Shown: in pieces, positions 1-39,958 of the stretch
Layout of the letters: each line of letters opens with the position of its first letter
How positions within the stretch are numbered: the first letter of the stretch is position 1
Translations under genes and position numbers: made by a program
NCBI GenBank assembly: GCA_054601695.1
Contig: BAAHQB010000007.1
Location: 1,674,001 to 1,738,000 of the forward strand
Source of the DNA: Amorphochlora amoebiformis
Lineage: Eukaryota > Cercozoa > Chlorarachniophyceae
DNA: 64,000 bases
Direction: 5' to 3'
The notes under the pieces: generated by a model
Seen by the model: only the letters and a program-made list of their open reading frames with translations
What the model was told of the DNA's origin: nothing
Database searches by the model: none

Positions 1-229
1 ATATAGTAGATATATAGAATTAGGGTAAGGGGTATTTTGAAGACCTGTTCCCCTTATCTATGGGATCTAAATTTGCCTTAGATTCACCCAAAATCCGTAC
101 TATTCCAGGCCAATCCTATAATATATATACATATATATATTTGTTATATAAGAATGTATATATAATGTATATTATATATGTATATGTGTATATAATTATA
201 CATACAATATAAACTCATATGCAAACAAT

Positions 230-499
230 CCCTGAGGTAAACCCCTAGTTTTAATCCTACACTCTTATCCTAACCCCTAACCCTAACAATTACATCTGTA
301 TACGCATTATATGCGTACAATCCCTAGGTGTATCCCTAGCTTTAAGCCAATACCCCTATCCTAACCCCTAACCCTAACAATTACATCTGTATACGCATTA
401 TATGCGTATAATCCCTAAGGTGTATCCCTAGCTTTAAGCCTATACCGTTATCCTAACCCCTAACCCTAACTATAACATCTGTAAATGTATTACATGTGT

Positions 500-500
<1 letters not shown>
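230..500. repeat. Three tandem units of about 90 bp with telomere-like cores
   Basis: Each unit holds CCCTAACCCTAAC, then a block around ACATCTGTATACGCATTATA, then CCCTAGCTTTAAGCC. The copies are close to identical, with the third more diverged. The first 230 bases hold (TA)n and a short unique stretch in which I see no gene. Confidence 0.8.
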
Positions 501-1640
<1,140 letters not shown>

Positions 1641-1654
1641 TCGGACAATCCAAC

Positions 1655-1711
1655 CCTTCCCTAACCCTAAACCTAACCCTAACCCTAACCCTAACCCTAA
1701 CCCTAACCTCT
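1655..1711 (+). repeat. Interstitial telomere-type array, CCCTAA on plus
   Basis: About seven CCCTAA hexamers with one or two variants follow a unique CA-rich stretch. It is too short and internal to be a chromosome end. Confidence 0.9.
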
Positions 1712-1740
1712 AATCTCCAAACTGGCCTTGAGTTTTAATA

Positions 1741-2041
1741 GTAGTTTGACTGCTTCTGTCTTGCCTGTTGAATAGAATAATAATTAAGAATTGGGTGGGT
1801 TTTGGATATGATATTTATATTTGAATATGCGTAATATTTATATTTGAATATGCGTAATATTTATATTTGAATATTCAATATGTACAGGTATGTATATATA
1901 TATATATATATGTATATATCTGTTGAATAATAATTAAGAATTGGGTGGGTTTTGGATATGATATTTATATTTGAATATGCGTAATATTTATATTTGAATA
2001 TGCGTAATATTTATATTTGAATATTCAATATGTACAGGTAT

Positions 2042-2075
<34 letters not shown>

Positions 2076-2625
2076 CTGTTGAATAATAATTAAGAATTGG
2101 GTGGGTTTTGGATATGATATTTATATTTGAATATGCGTAATATTTATATTTGAATATGCGTAATTATTAATATATTTAAGAATATTCAATATGTACAGGC
2201 TATGTAATATATATATATATGATGTATATATATCTGTTGAATAGAATAATAATTAAGAATTGGGTGGGTTTTGGACATGATATTTATATTTGAATATGCG
2301 TAATATTTATATTTGAATATGCGTAATATTTATATTTGAATATTCAATATGTACAGGTATGTATATATATATATATGTATATATCTGTTGAATAATAATT
2401 AAGAATTGGGTGGGTTTTGGATATGATATTTATATTTGAATATGCGTAATATTTATATTTGAATATGCGTAATATTTATATTTGAATATTCAATATGTAC
2501 AGGTATGTATATATATATATATATATATCTGTTGAATAATAATTACGAATTGGGTGGGTTTTGGATATTATATATATATTTGAATATGCGTGATATATAT
2601 ATTTAAATATTCAATATCTACAAGT
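1741..2625. repeat. About six tandem units of roughly 155 bp
   Basis: The recurring words are GAATTGGGTGGGTTTTGGAT, ATTTGAATATGCGTAATATT (two or three times per unit) and CAATATGTACAGG, followed by a (TA)n run of variable length. The units begin near 1765, 1919, 2075, 2232, 2384 and 2527. The last is the most diverged. No coding potential is apparent. Confidence 0.9.
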
Positions 2626-2655
2626 ATTTATATATTCATATATTAATATATCACT

Positions 2656-2697
<42 letters not shown>

Positions 2698-2803
2698 GTA
2701 TAGGTGATATTATGTAATATATGAATATATAAATGACTTGTGTTTTAGATATTCACATATATATATATATAGATATCATGAATATTCATACAAATATGTA
2801 CTA

Positions 2804-2854
<51 letters not shown>

Positions 2855-3014
2855 ATACATACACACACACACACATATATATATATATGCATACATACAT
2901 ATACATATACAGACATATACATCCCCATAAAATCAAACAAACACACACACACACACATACACCCACATTAATACATATACATACATCAAAATAATATACC
3001 ACTCCCGCAGGCAT

Positions 3015-3137
3015 ACATGAGAGCAGTACCCCCATTCGCAGACCCTATTTCATCTGTGTGTTACGGTTACGGTCACATTATTCACCAAGTTATCACTCTC
3101 GTTTGTTTGGTTTTATGGGGATATTTATGTTTGTATG

Positions 3138-3187
<50 letters not shown>

Positions 3188-3265
3188 AGTGTGTGTTTGT
3201 ACATATATACTCCGTCAATAGTATTGGGGCTATTATGACTCGAGGTTACCTCGGTAGGACTTAAG
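3015..3265 (+). other. Doubtful exon pair, gene unassigned
   Basis: A good acceptor (CTCCCGCAG) at 3010 precedes an open stretch to about 3085 (AYMRAVPPFADPISS). A second open stretch after TCAATAG at 3208 reads YWGYYDSRLPR and ends before GTAGGAC. (TA)n separates them. Strand and gene membership are unproven, and the minus strand is also partly open. Confidence is low because neither piece links in phase to further exons that I could find. Confidence 0.2.
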
Positions 3266-3400
3266 AGTTAGGGTTAGGGTTAGGGTTAGGGTTAGGGTTA
3301 GGTTAGGGATAGGGTTGGGAATTTGTGAATGAGAGAGGGTTTGGTTGGGTTAATGGATGGAGTTAGGGTAGGGATAGTTAGGGTTTGGGTTGTTGTGAGT
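3265..3400 (-). repeat. Telomere-type array, TTAGGG on plus
   Basis: Five perfect TTAGGG units are followed by degenerate TTAGGGTAGGGATAG-like sequence. From 3400 to 4190 there is (TA)n with (GTAT)n and one unique island around 3895-3965 in which I see no gene. Confidence 0.85.
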
Positions 3401-3439
3401 GAGGGTATATGTATGTATGTGTGTGTGTATGTATGTATG

Positions 3440-3480
<41 letters not shown>

Positions 3481-3733
3481 TATATTATGTTTATGCATAC
3501 ATACATACATCCATGTATGTGTAATATATCAATTATGCATATATACCATGTATACTGTATATATATATATATATCTGTATATATACTATATATATATATA
3601 TTCATATATATATGTATATATACATTATATACATATATACATATATATGCATATATATATATATAAATATATATATACATATACATATACATATATATAT
3701 ATGTATATAAACACATACATATATATATTTAAG

Positions 3734-3790
<57 letters not shown>

Positions 3791-3840
3791 ATGTATACAC
3801 ATGCATACATACATACATATGTGTATGTGTGTATATACAC

Positions 3841-3888
<48 letters not shown>

Positions 3889-4129
3889 GTATGAGAATAG
3901 TTTGAAATAGGGGAAGGGGTAAGGTTAAATGATAAGGGTTTCATCTTTTGTTTCTATTACTATTACACACATATATATATATATATATTATATTATATTA
4001 TATTATGTTATATGTGTATTTTTATGTATGCATATATGTATGTATGTATATGTATATGTATATATGTATGTAAAATTTATATGTATATATATATATGTAT
4101 ATATATATATATGTATATGTATATATTAC

Positions 4130-4161
<32 letters not shown>

Positions 4162-4407
4162 ATGTAATGAAACTTCAATTTGTGACTATTAATAGCCTTT
4201 AACTCAGGTTACAGTTAGGGTTGGTTTAGGTAATTTTACGGTTAGGGTTGAATTAGGCTATTTTGGATTAATTAGGCTATTTTACCTATTTCCTTGCCCG
4301 TCGGAGCTAGATACCGTATTCTTTGGAGGTCACCTGTGTGTACATGTTATATATGTATATATATATATATATGTAGAATATATCTTATATATCATATATA
4401 TATTTAC

Positions 4408-4440
<33 letters not shown>

Positions 4441-4441
4441 A

Positions 4442-4525
<84 letters not shown>

Positions 4526-4531
4526 CTTTTT

Positions 4532-4574
4532 GTGTTTTGTTGTACATTGAGACCATTTCCAGCTAAAAATATAT

Positions 4575-4642
<68 letters not shown>

Positions 4643-4684
4643 CGTGTTTTTGTATATATATTGAGCTGAGGTATCATTTGCAGC

Positions 4685-4715
<31 letters not shown>

Positions 4716-4832
4716 TTACATATATATATATATATATATATATATAGTGTGTTTTTGTAAATATATTGAGCTGAGGTATCATTTGCAGCTATATATATAC
4801 ATACATACATATATATATATATATACATACAT

Positions 4833-4873
<41 letters not shown>

Positions 4874-4914
4874 AATTGCTTTTTGTATATTTAGCTTAGG
4901 CACCATTTGCAGCG

Positions 4915-4950
<36 letters not shown>

Positions 4951-5127
4951 CGTTTTTGTATATATTGAGCTGAGGTATCATTTGCAGCTATATATGTATA
5001 CATATATATATATATATATATACATACATATGTGTGAATGTATATATGTATATATATATATATGTATATATATAAACGAATTGCGTTTTGTATATATTGA
5101 GCTTAGTTACCATTTGCAGCCATAGAT

Positions 5128-5196
<69 letters not shown>

Positions 5197-5275
5197 TATA
5201 GTGTTTTTGTATATATTGAGCTTAGGTACCCTTTGCAGCTGCGAATGCCAGGGAGCCCTTTCGTGGCTAATATAT
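4532..5275. repeat. Seven (TA)n-linked copies of a 40-bp unique segment
   Basis: The segment (TATTGAGCTGAGGTATCATT followed by TGCAGC) recurs near 4540, 4644, 4748, 4874, 4950, 5082 and 5202, each copy joined to the next by (TA)n of variable length. Only the last copy runs on into further unique DNA (5235-5270). On the plus strand each copy ends in an acceptor-like TTTGCAG. On the minus strand the reading is short. The pattern matches the exon-fragment amplifications in genes A, D and H, so the parent may be an unrecognised exon. Confidence 0.7.
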
Positions 5276-5286
5276 ATTAATATGTA

Positions 5287-5322
<36 letters not shown>

Positions 5323-5410
5323 ATATCTCCAACAGATATGTACACACACATATTTACATATCATAGCATGTATACAGATATATACGTACACACACACACA
5401 TATATATATA

Positions 5411-5450
<40 letters not shown>

Positions 5451-5619
5451 TAAACTATTAATAAGCCAAGCCTTATCCAACATCATCTCCAACCCTAACC
5501 CTAACCCAACCCTAACCCTAACCCTAACCCCAACCCTAACCCTAACCCTAACCCCAACCCTAACCCTAACCCTAACCCTCACCGTAACCCTAACCCTAAC
5601 CCTAACCCTAACCCAAACC

Positions 5620-13844
<8,225 letters not shown>

Positions 13845-13965
13845 GCCTCAACTCGTCAATAGTGTGACACAACGCAATATAACACTACGTTTATGCGTGA
13901 CATCACGTTGTGTCATCCTATTTTGTTCCACGTGATTCCAACGGGACTTCCCCAGGACGCTCACG
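13845..13965. promoter_or_regulatory. Divergent promoter between genes A and B
   Basis: Only 121 bp separate the two predicted start codons. The stretch is free of repeats. It contains a perfect 10-bp inverted repeat, TGACACAACG (13865-13874) and CGTTGTGTCA (13906-13915), a bZIP/CRE-like palindrome CGTGACATCACG (13896-13907), and an E-box CACGTG (13929-13934). Function is inferred from position and symmetry. One caution: CTTCCCCAG at 13946-13954 could be a splice acceptor, making the first exon of B internal. Confidence 0.55.
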
Positions 13966-26499
<12,534 letters not shown>

Positions 26500-26510
<11 letters not shown>

Positions 26511-27110
26511 TTTGGGTTACCTTAGAAGAAAAAGTGATTTGGGTTACCTTAGGCGTACGGTTGCTTACCTTAGACGTACGTTAAGCTTAGTCTTACGGTT
26601 ACCTTAAGCGTACGGCTTACAGTTAGCTAAGCGTACTGTTAGCTTCGGCTTACGGTTACCTCAGGCGTACTATTACCTTAGGTTTATGGTTACCTTAGGC
26701 TTACGGTTAGCTTAGGCTTACGGTTACCTTAGGCGTACGGTTACATTAGGCTTACGGTTACATTAGGCTTACGGTTACTTTATACGTACGGTAACCTTAG
26801 GCTTACGGTTACCTTATGCATATGGTTACCTTAGGCGTACGGTTACCTTAGGCGTACGGTTACCTTTGGCGTACGGTTACCTTTGGCGTACGGTTACATT
26901 AGGCTTACGGTTACTTTATACGGGCTTACGGTTACCTTATGCATATGGTTACCTGAGGCGTACGGTTACCTTAGGCGTACGTTTACCTTAGGCGTACGGT
27001 TACCATAGGCTTACGGTTACCTTAGGCGTACGGTTACCGAAGGCTTACGGTTACCTTAGGCATACGGTTACCTTCGGCTTATTCACCACCAGAGATTAGC
27101 TACGGGTTAG
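26500..27110 (+). repeat. 17-bp minisatellite downstream of gene B
   Basis: About 33 units of TTACCTTAGGCGTACGG with GCTTACGG variants. The last codons of gene B (GAAGAAAAAGTGATTTGGGT) are duplicated at 26526 and lead into the array, so the array was seeded at the gene's 3' edge. A second array of a 27-bp unit (AATCCTAATGGAGGCTAATT) runs 27240-27470. Confidence 0.9.
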
Positions 27111-27481
27111 GTTGCGGTTAGCTAGGGCTTGCATGTATACCCATAAGCATGTATACCCATAACTCAATTCCAACCCTAATTTTATAGTTGTAATAGTATT
27201 AGCCCTACTGATGTTAGCTAATGAGCATTTGAGCCTAATTCGAATAGTAATCCTTTTGGAGGCTAATTCTAATCTTAATCCTAATGGAGGCTAATTTTAA
27301 TCTTAATCCTAATGGAGGCTAATTTTAATCTTAATCCTAATGGAGGCTAATTCTAATCTTAATCCTAATGGAGGCTAATTCTAATCTTAATGCTGATGGA
27401 GCCTAATTCTAATCTTAACTAATCTTGATCGTATTGGGCCTAATTCTAGTTGGTGGAGCCTAATTCTTAATCTTGTTCGTA

Positions 27482-33263
<5,782 letters not shown>

Positions 33264-33880
33264 CCGACGGACTACTAGACTGGTCGTTCCTGGTGCTGCA
33301 CCTAGACAAATCAGGTGTGTGCAGTACATCTAGTACATATGTACACCGCTTGGGCTTGTAATATTCTTTCATTTGATTCCAACATCTACGTATACAGAAC
33401 TCCATCTAGAACATGAGTTGTAGCTGATTTCTCTAGTTCCTAGCCTCATATTCAGGGCGTTGGCTACTAATCCGAGTCTAGTAAAGGTGTTGTTACAGGT
33501 GTCTCACGCGGCCGGTAGTAAGACAAGTCATATGCCAGAATCATTACACGTGCCAGCACTATTGCTGTATTTACTAGATAAACTCTAGAAACTAAATTAT
33601 GTATGTGTTTAATATTGATATCATGTTATATAGACCTTATACTAGTATAATTACAAGACCTAGAAGACATTATGACTAGTATGATAACCTAGATAACGTT
33701 CACTTTTGGTACTAGACTGACTAGACATACTGGTCACATAATCTAGATAATGTAGTCTAGTACGTATACGTAGGGCTAAATTCACTAGTCTGAAAATTGC
33801 GCTAGCTAGAGTTTCGTAAACGGAGTGTAACTGTAGTACTTCGGACGGGTGTCAATCCTACATATATCTAGATATATAAA
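33264..33880. other. CTAG-rich unique sequence downstream of gene C
   Basis: About 600 bp of non-repetitive DNA follow the stop of gene C. It contains roughly twenty CTAG tetramers (TCTAGA, ACTAGT, CTAGAC contexts), far more than expected for its composition. No open frame of note and no RNA gene seen. A possible 3' UTR or regulatory tract. Confidence 0.6.
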
Positions 33881-33947
33881 ATAAATATATGTAATATTAT
33901 ATACATACATATATATATATATATATAAATATATGTATATATGAATT

Positions 33948-34013
<66 letters not shown>

Positions 34014-34019
34014 GTTACA

Positions 34020-34324
34020 TGTCTGTATACACACACGTGTATGCGTATGTATGGATGGTTGGACATGAACATGTATATGCATATGTATATGCAATAGTAT
34101 AGTATAGTATATATATATATATATATATCTGTACATATATGTTATATGTCTGCATAACATGCGTATGTATGGATGGTTGGATATGAGATGTATATGCATA
34201 TTTATATGCAATAGTCTCCTATAGTATATATACATATATATATATCTGTACATATGTATGCGTATGTATGGATGGTTGGATATGAAGATGTATATGCATA
34301 TGTATTTCCAATAGTCTAGTATAG

Positions 34325-34355
<31 letters not shown>

Positions 34356-34665
34356 GTACATATATGTTATATATCTCTATACACACACGTGTATGCGTAT
34401 GTATGGATGGTTGGATATGAACATGTATATGCATATGTATTTCCAATAGTCTAGTTTAGTATATATATATATATATATATCTATACATATATGTTATATG
34501 TCTATACACACACGTGTATGCATATGTATGGATGGTTGGATATGAACATGTATATGCATATGTATATTCAATAGTATAGTATTATATATATATATATATA
34601 TCTGTACATATATGTTATATGTCTATACACACACGCGTATGCGTATGTATGGATGGTTGGATACG
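34020..34665. repeat. Six tandem units of 100-140 bp
   Basis: Each unit contains GCGTATGTATGGATGGTTGG, GTATATGCATATGTAT, an ATAGTATAGTATA run and CTGTACATATATGTTATATG. The units begin near 34040, 34160, 34258, 34397, 34518 and 34640. Confidence 0.88.
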
Positions 34666-35100
34666 AAGATATTGTATAGTATAGTACAGTATAGTATAGT
34701 ATAGTATAGTATTGTATTAGAATAGTACAGTACAGTATAGTATAGTACAGCGTAGTATTGTACAGTATAGTATAGTATAGTACAGTATAGTATAGTATAG
34801 TATAGTATTGTATAGTACAGTACAGTACAGTATAGTATAGTATAGTATAGTATTAGAATAGTACAGTATAGAATAGTATAGTATAGTATAGTATAGTATA
34901 GTACAGTACAGTATAGTATAGTATTGTATAGTATAGTACAGTATAGTACAGTATAGTATAGTACAGTACAGTATAGTATAGTATAGTATAATATTGTATA
35001 GTATAGTACAGTATAGTATAGTATAGTATTAGAATAGTACAATATAGTATAGTATAGTATAGTATAGTATAATATAGTATAGTATTAGTGTAATATAGTA
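34664..35100. repeat. (TATAG)n pentanucleotide array
   Basis: About 80 units of TATAG with interspersed TACAG and AATAG variants. The Tyr-Thr-Ile-Leu open frames on the minus strand are the translated repeat. The reverse-complement pentamer forms a purer array at 58148-58640. Confidence 0.95.
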
Positions 35101-35253
35101 GTACCGAACATGTAACCAGTACACTCCAGTCCCATGCGTACTCACCCATACCTCATAACGTAAACCAAGTATATATATATATATTTATGTATGTATGTAT
35201 GTATATATGTACAGAAATGCTTAATTGTACGTATATATATATACGTGTATGTA

Positions 35254-35298
<45 letters not shown>

Positions 35299-35323
35299 TT
35301 ATATATATATATTTGTATATGTA

Positions 35324-35356
<33 letters not shown>

Positions 35357-35441
35357 AATATATGCTGTCAATAACTTATACTTTATACATCAATATTAAC
35401 ATATATATTATACACATATACATATATATTTATATATACAT

Positions 35442-35512
<71 letters not shown>

Positions 35513-35517
35513 TTAAA

Positions 35518-35578
35518 TTAATAAAACAATCGCATAGGAAAGCAGGCCGAAAAGTAGATATCGACCTATGAGGGTGAT

Positions 35579-35611
<33 letters not shown>

Positions 35612-35758
35612 CATAATATGTACATATACATCTGGTATATTATATAGAGTATATTTATATATGTGACAACTAAGAATTCACGGACGTAACTATATTGCAT
35701 TTATACGTATTTACTATATATTTTATACACATAACACACTCAAATGTATATATATATA

Positions 35759-35826
<68 letters not shown>

Positions 35827-35881
35827 GTATATATATACCGTCTTATTCTGTTCTAACACCGTCTGAAACGTTTTCCCTGCA

Positions 35882-35913
<32 letters not shown>

Positions 35914-35996
35914 CATATTAATACTATATATATATATGTGTGTGTGTGTATGTAAGCTACATATCTATGTTTATATACTTATATATATATATATAT

Positions 35997-36048
<52 letters not shown>

Positions 36049-36061
36049 TATAAAAAAAAAA

Positions 36062-36113
<52 letters not shown>

Positions 36114-36702
36114 CCTGTTTTCTCCCATAAGGCCTGTTTTTGATCTTCTGGTGCGTTCCTAACAAAAGCCGCCAAATGCGCGAAAGTTTCTAAATTTATT
36201 TATTCGGCGAGTTAGATTAGGATTTCATGGACCCGGATTAGCATATCACGGAGTTAGGTTAGGATACTGGAGAGTTAGATTATGATAGCAGAGGGTTAGA
36301 GGATAGTTTTGTTAGGAGAGCGAAGAGTGTTATAGTTTTGTTAGGAAAGCGAAGAGATTAATACTTTTGTTAGGAGAGCGAAAAGAGTAATAGTTTTGTT
36401 AGGAGAGCGAAAAGTGTAATTGTTTTGTTAGGAGAGCGAAGATAATTATGCTAAGGTTTTGATTAGTTTGGATGTGATTTACTATCGTATGACTTCAGAT
36501 GGCGCATGCATGTGGGTATGCTTGTTTCAAGAAATACATATACGGTTATACACAATTAAGTTGATAGAAATATTACGCGCGTTTTTCGTGCTTTGGGCAG
36601 GAACTATTAAGTATGCGTCACGACCCAAATTAGGAAAAACTGACACAGAATTGCTTCTGATCGATATATATATTTATATATATATATTATATATATACAC
36701 AC

Positions 36703-36733
<31 letters not shown>

Positions 36734-36735
36734 TC

Positions 36736-36768
<33 letters not shown>

Positions 36769-36848
36769 ATATATGTCCCGACCTAAATTAGGAAAAACTG
36801 ACACAGAATTCCTTCTGATATATATAATATATATATAAATATATATGT

Positions 36849-36883
<35 letters not shown>

Positions 36884-36909
36884 TATATGTATATATATAT
36901 ATACACATA

Positions 36910-36975
<66 letters not shown>

Positions 36976-37017
36976 CGCGACCCAAATTAGGAAAAACTAC
37001 ACAGAATTGCTTCTGAT

Positions 37018-37066
<49 letters not shown>

Positions 37067-37140
37067 TGTATGTCACGACCCAAATTAGGATTAACTGACA
37101 AAGAATTGCTTCTGATATATATATATATATATATGTATTT

Positions 37141-37199
<59 letters not shown>

Positions 37200-37693
37200 A
37201 CAACTATTGACGCAACTTTGTCTACGTGTACAAACATATACGTAGAATGTGTGTGCGCATATATTTATATCAACTATATGCGCAAATTTGTCTACGTGCA
37301 CAAACATATATGTAGAATGTGTGTTCGTGCATCGCCATTGTCATCCAAAAGCTACGACATTCTTATCCAAAAAGCTAAGGTATTCTTACCCAAAAACCTG
37401 AGCCTTGAAAACTAACCCTGAGGATCCGACTTATATTCCAAAAACTGGAAAATTTAATCCTAAACTCACCCTTAACCCTAACCCTAACCCTAACCCTAAC
37501 CCTAACCATAGCCGAACCCTAACCCTAACTCTTAACCCTAAGGTGGCTTGAGTCGTAGGCTGAGATATCTGGATATATGATATGAAGTACGTTTTTAGTG
37601 TGATGGATTACCCTTTGAGTTTTTGTATGTGCATGTCGAAACGCTTGCTGTCTGCCTTTATATCACTTAGCTGAGAGCTTTCAACTGGTCATG

Positions 37694-37731
<38 letters not shown>

Positions 37732-37776
37732 TCAATATATTATATATATATATATTATATATATATATTATATATA

Positions 37777-37821
<45 letters not shown>

Positions 37822-38055
37822 TTAATATATATCGTTCACGCGTAGAAGGTATAGGTTCATAACAACAGGTAGTTCGACTACGATTAGATAGACTGCGATT
37901 AGTATTAGGCCAACAATCCTCGGAACCCAACTCACCCCGGAACCTGTGGGTTCCGAAGGAAGAGAGGAGCATGCGAATTTCGAATGCAAGTTATGATAAT
38001 TATTCGTCATAATCCAAACGGACTTGTGCAGTTCACAATGCTGGAATCTCAATGA
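35518..38055 (-). CDS. Gene D: 3' part of an unrecognised minus-strand gene
   Basis: Best-supported chain, downstream end: 36656-36625, 36189-36115, 35876-35839, 35565-35518 (TAA), all GT-AG and phase-consistent, giving [40 protein letters not shown] and a hydrophobic end ([15 protein letters not shown]). Upstream candidates in phase with each other: 38055-37936 ([13 protein letters not shown]...), 37670-37612 ([19 protein letters not shown]) and 37417-37390. The link between the two groups (36.7-37.39 kb) is unresolved, and the plus strand at 37330-37415 is also open. The start was not found; 38.54 kb has a possible first exon, but its phase does not fit. No domain was recognised. The exon at 36625-36656 occurs in four (TA)n-linked copies. 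Confidence 0.45.
36290..36450 (-). repeat. Tandem 27-bp units in a gene D intron
   Basis: About five units of TTTTGTTAGGAGAGCGAAGA with AGTAATAG joins. The array lies upstream, in the transcript sense, of the exon 36189-36115. Confidence 0.85.
36625..37116 (-). repeat. Four (TA)n-linked copies of a gene D exon
   Basis: The segment CACGACCCAAATTAGGAAAA ending CAGAATTGCTTCTGAT recurs at 36618-36662, 36776-36820, 36975-37018 and 37072-37114. Small differences (one copy lacks two bases, another has GATTAACTG) would shift or preserve the frame differently. Confidence 0.9.
37455..37545 (+). repeat. Short CCCTAA array
   Basis: About seven CCCTAA units with variants lie between two candidate gene D exons (37417-37390 and 37670-37612), on the strand opposite to what is seen in gene A introns. 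Confidence 0.85.
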
Positions 38056-38080
38056 CTACACTGTGCTTACATATATATGT

Positions 38081-38120
<40 letters not shown>

Positions 38121-38204
38121 ATACATATATATATACTATAGTATATTATATTTAATATATTATATATATCATATATATATATATATATATACATATATAG
38201 ATAT

Positions 38205-38286
38205 CCACATATCTAGTAGTCCATACCAAAAGCCATCTCGAAAAGGTGATCGAAAAGGCCCGATTTCACAGGATTGTATATGTATC

Positions 38287-38350
<64 letters not shown>

Positions 38351-38438
38351 TATCCACATATCTAGTTGTCCATACCAAAAGCCATCTCGAAAAGGCGATC
38401 GAAAAGGCCCGATTTCACAGGATTGTATATGTATCTAT

Positions 38439-38472
<34 letters not shown>

Positions 38473-38570
38473 GTATAAATATATCCACATATCTAGTAAT
38501 CCATACCAAAAGCCATCTCGAGAAGGCGATCGAAAAGGCCCGATTTCACAGGATTGCATTCCCAGTAATA
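38205..38570. repeat. Three (TA)n-linked copies of a 70-bp segment
   Basis: The segment from ATATCCACATATCTAGT to CGATTTCACAGGATTG occurs at about 38200-38278, 38348-38428 and 38480-38556. It is open on plus ([16 protein letters not shown]) and on minus ([16 protein letters not shown]), so the strand of any exon is undecided. The third copy has candidate splice sites on both strands. Confidence 0.8.
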
Positions 38571-38589
38571 ACCCTTAAATGGAACCTAA

Positions 38590-38905
38590 GTGTATGTATG
38601 TATGTATGTATTTGTGTATGTATGTATGGATGTATGTATGTATGGATGTATGTATGTGCGTGTGTATGTATGTATGTATGTATGTGTGCATGTATGTATG
38701 TTGTGTGTGTGTGTATGTATGTATGTATGTATGTATGTATTTATGTATGGATGTATGGATGTATGTATGTATGTGTGTGTGTGTGTGTATGTATGTGTAT
38801 ATGCATGTCTGCAGGTATGCATGTGTGTGTGTGTGTATGTATGTATGTGTGCATGTAGGTATGCATGTATGTGTGTATGTATGTATGTATGAATGTATGT
38901 ATATA
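38590..38905. repeat. (GTAT)n tetranucleotide array
   Basis: GTAT/GTGT tetramers with occasional GGAT. The Met-Tyr-Val-Cys open frames are artefacts. Confidence 0.95.
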
Positions 38906-38972
38906 CAAAAACCACATATAAACACAAGCATATACTAGGGTATTGCTATGAATCTTGATAGTAAGTAACAGT

Positions 38973-39482
38973 TAGATTCTCATTCCTTAGCCAACGCGTA
39001 CGAAAAGAATGCTCTAAACGTCTTATCGCGTTTCAACAGAGACACGTATCCTGACCACGTCATCGCGGACTTTTTCTTAGGGTTAGGGTTGGGTTAGGTT
39101 TACGCGTAGTCTAGGGTTAGGGCCAGGATGAGGGTTGTTAGAGTTAGAGAGGGTTTGGTTGAGTCTGAGGCATGTTTCAGCACGGGTGGGAGACAGTTTG
39201 GGGTGGTTATGATGAGGGGTTTAATTGGGTAGAGTTGAAGATTTAACGATTGGTAAGGATGTTAGGTTTAGAGGTTAGGGTTAGCGTTAGGGTTAGGGTT
39301 AGCGTTGATAGGGCATTAAGATAGGGGGAGTTTAGCGTTAGGGTTAGGGTTGGCGTTGGGATAGGCCATTTGGATGGAAGTTTAGGGTTAGCGTTAGGGT
39401 TAGGGTTGGCGTTGGGATAGGGCATTTGGACAGGAGGAGTTCTACGTGGAGAATCTTTGTAGTCAGGATACTCTTGGTCTGT
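38973..39482. other. Possible exons, strand undecided (candidate gene E)
   Basis: 38976-39080 is open on plus after ATTCCTTAG (NAYEKNALNVLSRFNRD...) and on minus after CCCTAAG (KKSAMTWSGYVSLLKRD..., ending TGA). A second minus piece at 39482-39450 (after TATAACAG, before GTAGAAC) joins it in phase. Between them, 39090-39425 is TTAGGG-rich with a 66-bp unit (GGGTTGGCGTTGGGATAGG) repeated three times, consistent with a minus-strand intron carrying sense CCCTAA. Confidence 0.3.
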
Positions 39483-39543
39483 TATATAAGTACTCATTAC
39501 ATTAAAATATTTATGTATGTATGTGTATGTATGTATGTATGTA

Positions 39544-39632
<89 letters not shown>

Positions 39633-39687
39633 CATACATACATACGCATACGCAAAATGTATATATAATACATGCATACATACATAT

Positions 39688-39778
<91 letters not shown>

Positions 39779-39812
39779 TATATATATACACACATATATA
39801 TATATATATATA

Positions 39813-39958
39813 TATGTATACATCATGTATATGTAAGTATAATATATGTTCTCTAGGATCTTTCATATATTTAAACATATATATATATATATATATATGT
39901 ATACATCATGTATATGTAAGTATAATATATGTTCTCTAGGATCTTTCATATATTTAAA
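39813..39958. repeat. Two-copy direct duplication of about 66 bp
   Basis: ATCATGTATATGTAAGTATA through TCTCTAGGATCTTTCATAT is present twice, linked by (TA)n. From 39960 to 40770 the sequence is mostly unique and GC-richer. A minus-strand open stretch (40235-40100, LNITGVVCIKAISNTSSSG) after GCTCCAG may be an exon but could not be linked to others. Confidence 0.8.

Noticed and set aside
34020-34665. CRISPR-like regular repeats
   Set aside because: Unit length is uneven, spacers are microsatellite, and the context is eukaryotic.
34623-35149. Tyr-Thr-Ile-Leu frames, also at 58124-58758
   Set aside because: They are translations of the TATAG/CTATA pentamer, which is open in more than one frame.
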